Position numbers and translations under genes: made by a program
Notes under the pieces: model-generated
Told to the model about the DNA's origin: nothing
Databases searched by the model: none
What the model saw: the letters and a program-made list of their open reading frames with translations, nothing else
Assembly (NCBI GenBank): GCA_028641055.1
Contig: CM054060.1
Location: 293,680,660-293,744,659 of the forward strand
Direction: 5' to 3'
Length of the DNA: 64,000 nt
DNA from: Alopecurus myosuroides
Lineage: Eukaryota > Streptophyta > Magnoliopsida > Poales > Poaceae
Part shown: piece by piece, positions 55,014 to 64,000 of the stretch
Layout of the letters: each line of letters starts with the position of its first letter
Position numbering within the stretch: the first letter of the stretch is position 1

Positions 55014-57890
55014 ATGGAGAACCTTGTCATCGGCGAGATCTACACCGACCGCGAAGGAGAGAAGATGGTGGACGATTCCGGCTGGGGGCCAGAGTCGGAT
55101 CTGCTCAAATCCGGATATGTCGTGACAATCGGCCAGATCAACGTCTTCATCGGTATGGTACGTACGTCCGGTTCAATCCCTGACGATTTCGGGTTTGATT
55201 CTGTGTCAGGGGAGGCCACCTACGTTCAATCAGACGGAGAAGAATCGGTTGGGACGGTAGATCCGACAGAAGGACTCACCACGAAGAGGGAACAGCCGGA
55301 GGAGCCGGCATGGACCCCGCATGGCCGGGTCGAGAGAGAAGATGATACCGAGTCCATCCTGCATCTGCTGGAGGACCGGTTCGAGGAAAATAGCAGCGAA
55401 GAGGAACGATGCGAATCTGCGCCAAGCATTGTGCGCCAGGTTGCGGTTTACACGGCTCCTGCGACCAATCTAAACCAAGGGAACGTAACCGCGGCCGCAG
55501 TCGGAGCAGCACAAGCACTGGCCCAGCAGTAAGATCCGATTGACGGAAACCCGGTTCTGGTCCGGGTTGAAGGAGAATCGGCATCGGTTACCAGTCAAGC
55601 GGCGGACAATGAGTTGCGCGCGTACACGTTCAGATTTCTAGCAAACCGGACACCAGGGGCGGGTCCTTCAAATCCACAACACCCGGCCATGTTCAACAAC
55701 AATATGATTCTAGATCCCACCGTTTTGGCCACGGTTATCACTCCAGAAAACGCGGCGGAACGTGTTAGGGATCTGGATGTAGCCCGTCGTGCATTGGAGC
55801 AACAGAGAAGGCAGGTAGAAGCAGAAAGGCAAGGGATGGCCACGCGCCAATGTGAGCTGGATGCACTAGAAACCCGGCTCCGAGAAGAAACAACTAGAAT
55901 ACATCAAAGGCACCAAACCAGATTACCAGCACTGGGCGGAGTTATAAATCCGGCTACACTGTTTATCACACCTCAGGATCAGCCGATTCCAGCGGTGAAC
56001 CAAGGAACTGTGCCTCAACCAGCAACCGTGGGAACACAACCGGCAAACGTGCAAGCCGGGTTACCCTTACCACAAACTGGAGTCACTATCGGCAACACAT
56101 TACCACCACCACCACCATCACGATTCCGCACACCAGTAGGTCATTACAACAACCCCATGGATAACGTGTACGCAGCAACACTTGCATTGAATCAAATTCC
56201 CGTGAGAGAGTCACCCCACGCAGAGGAGACCCGGCGGGCGATAGATCTATTGTGCACTGCGGTGGCGCAGCAAGCTAATTATCCGGATCACAGAAGTGGA
56301 ATGCATGGGACACCATATGTCAGTCAGCAACGAGGCAATACCGGCAATATCCAGACAAGTTCAGCGCGACGGAGGGAAGAGCAGCAGTAAATGCCGCCTC
56401 CTCCCTGCGTTCAGGCAATGCCAGCAGCATCAGCAGCGCAAGCAATCGTGGACAGTTCCAGAGCCAGGAGAGCCGCGGCCGGGTCTGCGGTGCATGGACC
56501 ACCGGCAGTACCACGTCTAGCCGTGCCTCCCGCAGGATCACACGTTTCCCGAGTAAGGCCAGGTCCGACTAATCTCGCTGGGCCTCAGTGTCTGTCGGAT
56601 AACATCAGGGATGAGCCATACCCGGATAAGTTCAAGGAACCGGGTAAAGTAGTGAATTACGAGCCGACTATGGATCCAGAAACATGGTTGAGTAGTTATG
56701 AGATGGCTATGTCGATTCGCAATGCATCCGAAAATCTTCAAGCCAAGTTCATGTACTTGATGATGTCAGAAGGAGCAGCAAAGTTATGGTTCACCAATCT
56801 ACCGGAAGGATCTATCAAGTCATGGGAAGAGTTGAAAACTGCATTTATCAAGCACTTTCATGGGACGTGCAGGAAGCTATTCACTATTGATGACCTAGAA
56901 CGATGTATCCAGAAGAAGGGAGAATCGGCGCGCAGCTGGGTGCGCCGGGTTATGGAGATACTTCATTCATCTACAGATATTCAGCCCAAGGATGCACTAC
57001 AAGCCATGGCAAAAACGTGCAAGTACACACCGTTAGTGCAAAAGTTAACTCGCATGAAATCTAGTCGGAATGCTTCAGAGGTTACGATGGGAGAACTGAT
57101 GGACGCATGCAACAAACACGCCGCAACGGATACTACAGAAGAGGATGTCGATGACAAGAAAACAAAAGCTAACACAAGCAACAACGGAACAGCCGGCAAT
57201 GGATCAGCGCCGGGTAATAACGGAGGTAACAATGGGAACAACCAGAACAAGCGCCCGTTTGAGGGAGGCTCTGAGTTTGTCGCTAGCACAGAAGCCGGGT
57301 CTTCGAGACCTAGGGCAGAAGGAATTTTCAATACTGGAAATCACAACGGAGGAAATTATCAAGGGCCACCAAGGCCGAGTAACAATTGGGACATCTTCAG
57401 AATGGCGTGTCCAAAGCACATCAGGAATGGTAGGCCGGCTAACCACTCATTGGAGCAGTGCGCGGACCTACAGAGATGGAAGAATGAGGAAGTGAACAGA
57501 GCCATGCAAGGTGCAGGTCGGGGAGGAGGACCGGGTCCGGGTGGAAACCCGGGCAACGGCCCACCCCCAGCCGGTAACCCGGCAGGCGGAAATCCGGGTA
57601 ACAACCAAGGGGGAGCTGGAGGTTTCCAGGCTAACCCCAAGAAGTTGGGTCAATATCACGTACATACTACAGGAACTTCTAATAAGGACAAAAAGATACT
57701 AAAGCAAGATATAAAATCGGTTTCTTCGGCTGTCCCGAGATACCTGAGATGGTCAGAGCAGGATGTAACATGGAGCAGAAGAGATCACCTGGAGAGGATA
57801 GAACATCCGGGAGTCTTAGCATTGGTGGTTGCACCACAGGTCAATGGTTATGAGCTGAAAAAGGTCCTAATGGACGGTGGAAGTAGCATC
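55014..57890 (+). pseudogene. gypsy gag with two in-frame stops
   Basis: The ATG at 55014 opens a frame that is continuous except for TAA at 55530 and TAA at 56388, each most simply explained by CAA to TAA. The first part is acidic, the second has an Arg/Glu coiled coil (about 55765-55910), and the third is the capsid/gag domain (56620-57100) with PETWLSSYEMAM, AKLWFTNLPEGSI and FIKHFHGTC. A Gly/Asn/Pro-rich tail contains a degenerate Cys/His cluster (CPKHIRNGRPANHSLEQC). The capsid domain matches the retrotransposon gag family of Tat-type elements. Particle protein, inactive here. Confidence 0.8.
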
Positions 57891-58330
57891 AATATCTTGG
57901 GAAACCTTTCTACGCATGGGTCTCAAGGAGCCTCAGCTACAGAAAAGTTCAACAATTTTTCATGGGATAGTGCCGGGTCACTCAGCGTGCCCCGAGGGAA
58001 AAATCGCATTGGAGGTAGCTTTTGGAGAATCAAAGGACAATTATCGAGTTGAGTGGCTCACTTTCGAGGTGGTCAAGTTGCGCAGTCCTTATCACGCGCT
58101 ATTCGGAAGGCCGGCTTATGCTAAGTTCATGGCTAGGCCGTGTTATGTGTATCTACAGCTAAAAATCCCGGGTCCTAAGCAGACCATCACCATACATGGA
58201 AGCCGGGATATAGCGGCTGAGTGCGATGAGGGAGACGCAGCAATGGCAGAGCAAGCTTGCCGAAAAGAGGAACTCAAGTATTACCGGTGTCAAGTAGACC
58301 TGGATGACAGAACAACATTGAAAAGGCCGA
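57820..58330 (+). pseudogene. gypsy aspartic protease, frameshifted and truncated
   Basis: The active-site region reads KVLMDGGSSINIL (the DGGS form common in Tat-type elements) at about 57860-57895. A 2-base loss follows at once. The frame then resumes as WETFLRMGL with GKIALEVAFGE and YHALFGRPAYAKF, typical of the rest of this protease. The segment ends at 58330 where the minus-strand LTR begins. Confidence 0.8.
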
Positions 58331-58899
58331 TGTCGAGACATCGTAGTAGTTTTCATAGACTGGGGTGCCATGAGACTACGGTAGAGACGTGGGGTAACGG
58401 GATAGCGTAGTAACACAGAACACGGGATTTTACCCAGGTTCGGTACGTCGCGACAGTACGGCGTACCTACTCCTGCACTTCTCACTAATTGGGACTAAAT
58501 CCCGTATAACAGGGTTACAATGTGAGGGAATAGATCTAGCTACTCGACGAGGATGAGCTTCTCGGCGGATTGCGTAGAGCTTAGAACCTAGAACCTTGAA
58601 ACTTAAAGAACTTATCTAATCTATCTCCCGTCCGGCTTTATATAATAGCCGGATTAGGGCTTACAGAGTAAGAAACCTAGAAGACTACGTTTAACTTGTA
58701 ACTTGGAAAGTAAGGAATCCGTCTTCTCCTCCAAGCCAGATCACATGGGCCGTGATCCGGGTTCTTCTAGAATCCGGCTTCTGCGCGTCGGACTACTGGG
58801 CCGCCCAATGGACCTAAGCCCATTACCATGTAGGCCACCCTGGTAGTCCGGCTCTTTTGTCTACCATCTTCTATACCCCTATTCAGTATATATCCGACA
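58331..58899 (-). repeat. 3' LTR of the minus-strand gypsy element
   Basis: 569 bp with terminal inverted repeats TGTCG...CGACA. On the minus strand it has a TATA box (TATATAAAG, about 58636-58644). The left flank GCCGA is the expected target copy; the other copy is outside the window. Confidence 0.8.
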
Positions 58900-58916
58900 G
58901 TAGCCCCCAGGAAGGA
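58900..58916 (-). other. Polypurine tract
   Basis: On minus, TTCCTGGGGGCTAC directly precedes the 3' LTR, the expected place for plus-strand DNA priming. Confidence 0.7.
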
Positions 58917-59292
58917 TCAAAACTCTGAAACTCCGTCTTTCGTCAAATACATTTTGTCCGGGAAAACTTGATTCAGCAGTCTTGATTCTTTCTTCTTTCC
59001 TTTTGAAGGAGATGGTAACATAAAACTCGGAACTATGAAAATCCGGCTCTTCTTCTCGCGATCCTTCGCGGAAAAGGAACTTATGACATCAGCGCCTTAA
59101 TCATGCTGACGCAAGCGCCGCTTGGTTTCACGTGGGAAACCCTGCAACGTATCTCTGACAGATTCTCACGAGAAACGAGGAGATAGCCATCATTCCTCTG
59201 TCGTTCCGTTTCCCGGATTTTCCGGCGAGCGACACGCGTCGAACATCCAACAGTCAAAAGAGCCGTTGGCACGTATCTAGAGATTTTCAGGC
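58917..59292. other. Promoter-proximal region of the antisense gene
   Basis: About 375 bp between the LTR and the TATA box of the plus-strand gene. No frame of interest. Confidence 0.5.
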
Positions 59293-59300
59293 TATAAATA
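59293..59300 (+). promoter_or_regulatory. TATA box of the antisense gene
   Basis: TATAAATA in GGCTATAAATAGCC, 137 bp before the ATG at 59437. It predicts a start site near 59325-59335, so the gene would not depend on the LTR promoter. Confidence 0.65.
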
Positions 59301-59436
59301 GCCGTCCTCTTCGTCATCGGAAATCTTTCCTCACTCCATCACTGCCCACGCCATTGACGCAACCGTGAGCTCGAGAGCAAGACCTTGCCCCGACGAACTT
59401 TTCGCACGCCGGAGCGCTCATTCGCCACCGAAGAAA

Positions 59437-62206
59437 ATGGCCTCTCCGTCGTCCTCACCGGCTCGCGCCTCCATCGACGAACTTTTGGGCGACCTAGATC
59501 CACAGCTAGGGTCGCCCAAGCATGCCGGCGGCGAGCCGGAAAAGGCCACGGCATCCGCGGCGGGCGGAGGAAGCACTTCCGCCGCCGCGAACGTCGCGGG
59601 CCCAAGCGCCACAACAACTCCGCCGTTTGCTTCAGAACCGGCGAGGGTCAAGATTCACTCCCGTGGCACTGAGCGCTTCTCCACTGGAGCTGATGAAGAA
59701 GCAGAATTTGTCGGAAATTGGAATCAGAGTAATACTTCACTCGTCCTCCTTCGTCGGATGTCAAGGGATAAATTAATAGTTAAAGGCAAATGGCGGATCT
59801 CGAAGGATGAGCCAGTGCCTAAGCCAAAGGAAGGAGAACACGTCCTCCTTACCTCTCATATCACGAGAGGTATGGGTTTTCCCCCTTCCGCCTTTTTCCT
59901 AGACGTCCTCAACTTTTATGGTGTTCAACCACATAATATCTCTCCAAATTCCATCCTTCAATTAGCTAGTTTCCAAGCTCTTTTCGAAGGGTATCTTGGA
60001 ATAATTCCCAATTTAGACTTCTGGCATTATTGTTTTGAGGTAAAACATAACATTACACACGGTGTTTCGCCCATCTGCGGGACCAAATCTTTTACCCTCA
60101 GAAACTTTAGGGAAGAATGGTACCCAAAGATAAGAATGCCAAAACCTGACCAATCTTGGCTAGGTTCTTTCTTTTATCACCAAGACATTCCGTTCCCCAG
60201 CAAAGAAACCGGAATTCCTCCCTTTGTTAATTCTGCCGCTATTCCTCACGAGAATTGGACACTTGCAGTAACAGAGGATTTGCCTGAAAACCTGATGAAA
60301 ATAAAGCGGCGCATTGCCAAACTTTCTTCTTCTCAACCACCTTTGGTTTGGAAGGATATCGTTTTATGCTGGTTTGGACGTCGCGTACAACCTTTATCCC
60401 TTCGTTCCCGACTTCTTTGCGAGTACACGGGACCGGAAGATAGCATGAGAGGAACAGATAGGTCCTTTAGCAAGAAGGATTTTATAGAACGCCTTCATCA
60501 GATAGTTGCCGCCGATAGCCAGATTGAGGAAAGTCTAGCCATTTATCATGCGGAAAATCTGGTTCCTAAGGTACTTTCCTTCCCTTGTTTCTGAGTTTCC
60601 TCAGATTATCTTCTCTCTTCATTTTTTAACATACTGTTAATTCTTTCCTAGTTTGACGAACTTGGAGAAAATGATCTTGCTTCTGATGCTGAAATCAGCA
60701 AATTGCATGCCGAGTTTTACAACAACCAAAAGCGCAAGAGGCAAACTACTATCAAAGAAGAATTTCCTTCTGCAGCTACGGGTAAAAGGGGGAGAACGAA
60801 TACGCCAATGGGCGGAAATTTTCGATCACCTGCTGGAAACGAATCCATTCCTACTCCGGATGATATCCGGGTGAAAGAAGAGCCTTTCGACGACCTCGGA
60901 TATATTCGTCCGGAAGCTAAGCAATTTTTTGCTCCTGCGCCTCTTGTTCGCCCCTGGCCACAAAATGGATTAGTTATCCGCAATAATATCGCATTCTCGC
61001 CCCGTCAGGTCATACACGATGGCCTTCACCATGTTGGAATTCTTTTCATGGAACATGCCAGGGAATTCAAGGAGACCTTGGCTGACTTGCGAGAAATGAG
61101 CCAGGTAATACTTCTAGCCCCCAAGCATTAAGTTGAAACCTTAAATTCTTCTTAATGCTTCTTTGTATGCTTGTTCAAACTTAAGCATCTGGCTTTCATT
61201 TCCATGTTTCAGCATTCCGCAGATGCCATAAACTTGGAAGTTTTGAAAAAACTTAGCCTCAAAAGCAGAGAAGTAAAAACACTTCAATCTGTTATTGAGT
61301 CAAAAAGCAACGAACTGGCGTCGTCTCAACGGCAATTATCAAAAGCCACCGGTATTTTACTTCGTGTTTATTGATTTTTGCTGGAAAATCATTGCTAGAT
61401 CTTGCCGTAATGTCGGATTATTTTGTCCCTCCTTTTCAGCTGCTTTAACCAAAGCCAAGAAGCTCACAGCAAACGCTGCTTATTTTTCTCAACTTCGTGA
61501 AGAAAACTCCAACCTTCAAAGAGAACTTTCAAAAGTTCGAGAAGAACTGGAAGCCAGTAATCTAGCCCTTGGGATTGCGCAATCCAAGGCTTCTTTGCAG
61601 GCAGCAGAGGATAAATCTATTATCAATGATTTAGAAAGTATGCTATTCCCTCGTATGAAAGAGGGCGATGAAATTGACGCGGTTCTTGGTAAGTTGACTT
61701 CTTTTACCAATTCTTTCATGTCATATTTCTTGTATTCTCTAATCTTTGCTTTTGTCAAAAAAGCAGGAAATTTTCCTGGAATTTCTCGGACTGAAAAGAT
61801 CCGGGCCTTTGGGAAGATATGGAATTCAATCAGAAATGCAGGAATGCATTTAATTAATAAATTCCTGCCCACAAGTAGTATACAATCTTCAGAAGTTTAC
61901 CGACTTCCGGATGCCATCATGGAGGTAGCAAATTCGAAGGAATCTTTCCTTCGCTCTGCTGCACGGGGTGGTGCGCGAATGGCACTTGGCCTCATGCGCT
62001 TACACTACCCTGATGCAAAATCCTGGCGTGTAGCATCCGGTATTCCTCAAGAATGTACAGAAGCACAAATAAATGCGATCTTTAATGAAGTTGAAGGCCA
62101 CGCCACTCAGATTGCCTCCATGGTGAATATCTCCATTACTTATCCGGAAGAAGAAGTGCCCGCAGCCCCCGAGAATGATAGCAGTGATGAAGACTCAGAA
62201 GTTTAA
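59437..62206 (+). CDS. Antisense five-exon gene of the gypsy element (putative gypsy type transposon domain)
   Basis: Exons 59437-60570, 60652-61104, 61213-61351, 61440-61688 and 61767-62206 join through GT-AG introns into 804 codons plus TAA with no stop. The ATG at 59437 (MASPSSSPARASIDELL) is the first in frame. Residues about 130-290 match the plant domain named putative gypsy type transposon (GEHVLLTSHITRGMGFPPSAF, FFLDVLNFYG). The middle is charged with a basic KRKRQTT segment (possible nuclear signal). Residues about 515-660 are a Leu/Glu/Lys coiled coil, and the end is acidic (NDSSDEDSEV). It lies between pol and the 3' LTR on the opposite strand. Role unknown; it is not a known transposase despite the domain name. 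The intact frame suggests recent function. Confidence 0.8.
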
Positions 62207-62801
62207 GGGGGCGCACTTGACCTGGGTGATGGATGTGTATAGTAGCTTTTTTACAATGTAATTCATATTGTAATGCTTCTATGTCATTTGTCGGAACAAG
62301 AACTCCGCCTTTTGCAATTTCAAGCTTCTTGCGAAGTTTTTCCGGGTTTGGCTGTTCCTTTATCTTCTAAGTAATCTGGCATCTGTGTTTTAACTGCTCT
62401 AGTGTTTAAAAATGGCTCAATTAGCAATATGTATCGTCATGTTGAGTAACTGGGGACGAACCAAACAGTTTTAAAAACTCATAAACATGGATTATGCTAG
62501 AAGCATTTTTACTGACTAGTTTCAGTAACCCAACACATACACAATCAGATAAAACTTTAGAGAAAACAAGGAACTATTTTGAAACTTGGGCACGCAGGCA
62601 CAATCCGAGTTTCCTTTAACCTTGAACAGGCCGAATCATTCAGCTTTTAAACACCGAGCACGCAGGCACAATTCGGGTTAACATTGAGTATTTGTAAGAT
62701 CATTGGGAAATAGATGAGGCGGAAATATTTTGTACTTATAATGAATATGAATTCCGACAACTTTATTTCATGATCTCAAAGATGTTTACATAGAAATTGA
62801 A
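62207..62801. other. Spacer between the convergent antisense gene and pol
   Basis: About 600 bp holding the 3' ends of both genes. A direct repeat GCACGCAGGCACAATYCG(A/G)GT occurs near 62590 and 62658. No frame. Confidence 0.55.
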
Positions 62802-64000
62802 CTAAGTATAGAAGGGACGTAATTGCTGGATACTCCAAGGCCTATTTGTCTCTCCTAGTTCATCATCTATTTTTCTCTTTCTTTTGCGATTCGGCTTCTC
62901 GGGGTCGTCCTCCGTATCTCGAATGTCAACAAGATAGTATGATCCATTCTTCATGGCTTTACTGATGACAAATGGTCCTTCCCATACTGGGGCTAATTTG
63001 TGCTTCCTTTTCTGCACCAATCTCAGCACTAAGTCACCTTCTTTAAAAGAACGATGCCTGATTTTCCGACTGTGATAACGCCGTAAACCTTGCTGGTAGA
63101 TGGCGGATCTTTGAAGTACAAGTTCTCGTTCCTCTTCTAAGAGATCGACGGCATCCTGTCGTGCTTCCTCGGCATCCGAGTCTTCAAAATTTTGCACTCT
63201 TGGGCTATCATGGATCATATCCGTTGGAAGAATAGCTTCCGCACCGTAAACCAGGAAAAACGGGGTTTGCTCGGTTGACCTATTTGGCGTCGTTCGAATA
63301 CTCCACAACACGGAAGGTAGCTCTTCTACCCATGCTCCAGCTGCTCTATGGAGAGGAGTTTCGAGTCTTGGGCGTATTCCTTGCAGGATTGAACTGTTCA
63401 TTCTTTCAACCTGTCCATTAGATTGCGGGTGTGCCACAGATGCAAGATCTAAGCGAATTCCCGTTTGTTGGCAGTATTTTGCCAACTCTCCAATGGAGAA
63501 AATTGTCCCGTTATCAGTTATTATGCTGTGTGGGACGCCATACCTCATTACTAAATCAATAATGAAATTTCTGGCAGTTGCGCCGTCCAGCTTTTTGATG
63601 GGTTTAGCCTCCACCCATTTTGTGTACTTATCTACCGCTACGAGTAGATGTGTAAGTCCACCTCTTGCAGTTTTGAACGGTCCCATCATATCTAGCCCCC
63701 AGACCGCAAACGGCCATGTGATAGGGATAGTTTTAAGTGCTTGGGCCGGCAAATTGGTCTGCTTGGCGTAATATTGGCATCCTTCGCACGTATTCACTAT
63801 GCGTTCGGCGTCTGTCTTGGCTGTTAGCCAGAAAAACCCCGCCCGGAATGCTTTTTTGACTATGCTTTTTGATTGAGCATGATGTCCGCAATCGCCGGCA
63901 TGGATTTCTTCCAGTATTTCTCTTCCTTCTTCTGGTGAAATACACCGTTGAAAAATTCCGGAAGTACTGCGCTTATACAAGTGGTCGTTGATCACCACGT
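62802..64000 (-). CDS. gypsy pol, integrase end (partial)
   Basis: The minus-strand frame is open from the window edge to a stop at 62802 (about 398 residues visible). It shows the HHCC zinc finger (HAGDCGHH ... CEGCQYYA). The core acidic triad is in WGLDMMGPF, ITDNGTIF and SNGQVERMN, followed by a GPF/Y-type module (PVWEGPFVISKAM) and the tail WSIQQLRPFYT. Integrase inserts the cDNA copy into the genome. The upstream part (protease, RT, RNase H) is beyond the window. No defect seen. It converges with the antisense gene 600 bp away. Confidence 0.9.
   Translation of the reverse strand, partial: VVINDHLYKRSTSGIFQRCISPEEGREILEEIHAGDCGHHAQSKSIVKKAFRAGFFWLTAKTDAERIVNTCEGCQYYAKQTNLPAQALKTIPITWPFAVWGLDMMGPFKTARGGLTHLLVAVDKYTKWVEAKPIKKLDGATARNFIIDLVMRYGVPHSIITDNGTIFSIGELAKYCQQTGIRLDLASVAHPQSNGQVERMNSSILQGIRPRLETPLHRAAGAWVEELPSVLWSIRTTPNRSTEQTPFFLVYGAEAILPTDMIHDSPRVQNFEDSDAEEARQDAVDLLEEERELVLQRSAIYQQGLRRYHSRKIRHRSFKEGDLVLRLVQKRKHKLAPVWEGPFVISKAMKNGSYYLVDIRDTEDDPEKPNRKRKRKIDDELGETNRPWSIQQLRPFYT

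Larger units (their letters stand above)
54475..58330 (+). mobile_element. Ty3/gypsy retrotransposon, left part, plus strand
   Basis: Inserted in Copia LTR 2; GTACT (54470-54474) is the expected left target copy. It has a 5' LTR, a primer site TTGGCGCCCACCGTGGGG, gag and the protease start. It is cut at 58330 by a minus-strand gypsy element, so RT, integrase and 3' LTR are not in the window. The gag type suggests the Tat group. Confidence 0.8.
58331..64000 (-). mobile_element. Tat-like Ty3/gypsy retrotransposon, minus strand, extends past the window
   Basis: 3' LTR at 58331-58899, purine tract, a long region with an antisense gene, and the pol end at 62802. The integrase frame is intact to the window edge. 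Extra genes between pol and the 3' LTR are known from Tat-group elements such as Grande and RIRE2. It is inserted in the plus-strand gypsy element, so it is the younger of the two. Confidence 0.85.

Overview
The window looks like intergenic DNA of a large-genome grass, most likely Triticeae or a close Pooideae relative. It holds nested LTR retrotransposons, Mutator-like (MULE), Tourist-like, Stowaway-like and possible CACTA DNA elements, and 5'-truncated LINEs. Only two small spliced genes are not obviously transposon polyproteins. No rRNA, functional tRNA or CRISPR array was seen. All calls come from reading the sequence; no database search was run.

Layout. 1-1204 is unassigned. 1205-8599 is a non-autonomous LTR retrotransposon with near-matching TATC(C/A) flanks. 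Its 5' LTR is split by a DNA element (1301-2139), and its interior carries a Tourist-like MITE (4714-5108), a LINE fragment (5584-6490) and a 1.25-kb fold-back MULE with a perfect 9-bp target duplication (6704-7953). 8906-14374 holds a LINE fragment, a Stowaway MITE, a MITE nested in another MITE, and a decayed Harbinger ORF1-like gene. 14375-27086 is a MULE with a minus-strand transposase gene. That gene is split by an 8.09-kb element (16859-24946, TSD TCAAT) with two 3.78-kb LTRs around only 521 bp. 27093-28350 is another LINE fragment.

29225-30573 is a five-exon small gene, and 32904-33555 (minus) is an intact two-exon GRF-type zinc-finger gene. Upstream of the zinc-finger gene lies a 182-bp block shared with the end of the 14-27 kb MULE. 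34980-36981 is a nine-monomer tandem array with higher-order organisation. From 36983 there is a CACTA-like end, then a duplicated 1.1-kb segment and a Copia (SIRE/Maximus-type) element with LTRs at 38490-39892 and 53334-54474. The Copia gag and pol are separated by a 3.5-kb solo LTR (42345-45844, TSD ACTAA), and a spliced env-like gene and an antisense acidic gene segment follow pol. The second Copia LTR is cut by a plus-strand Ty3/gypsy element (54475-58330). That element is in turn cut by a minus-strand Tat-like gypsy element running past the window end. The Tat-like element carries an antisense, five-exon, 804-codon gene with its own TATA box.

Most notable: (i) each long LTR of the TGTAACAC family, including the solo LTR, holds three tRNA-like modules with A-box and B-box spaced 43-44 nt, most followed by T-runs; (ii) the antisense gene in the gypsy element has a fully open spliced frame; (iii) the Copia element has arrays of the near-palindrome CCGGAG-W-CTCCGG in opposite orientations in its LTRs and its 3' region; (iv) the sequence upstream of the 5' Copia LTR matches the element's own 3' interior, which implies inter-element recombination.
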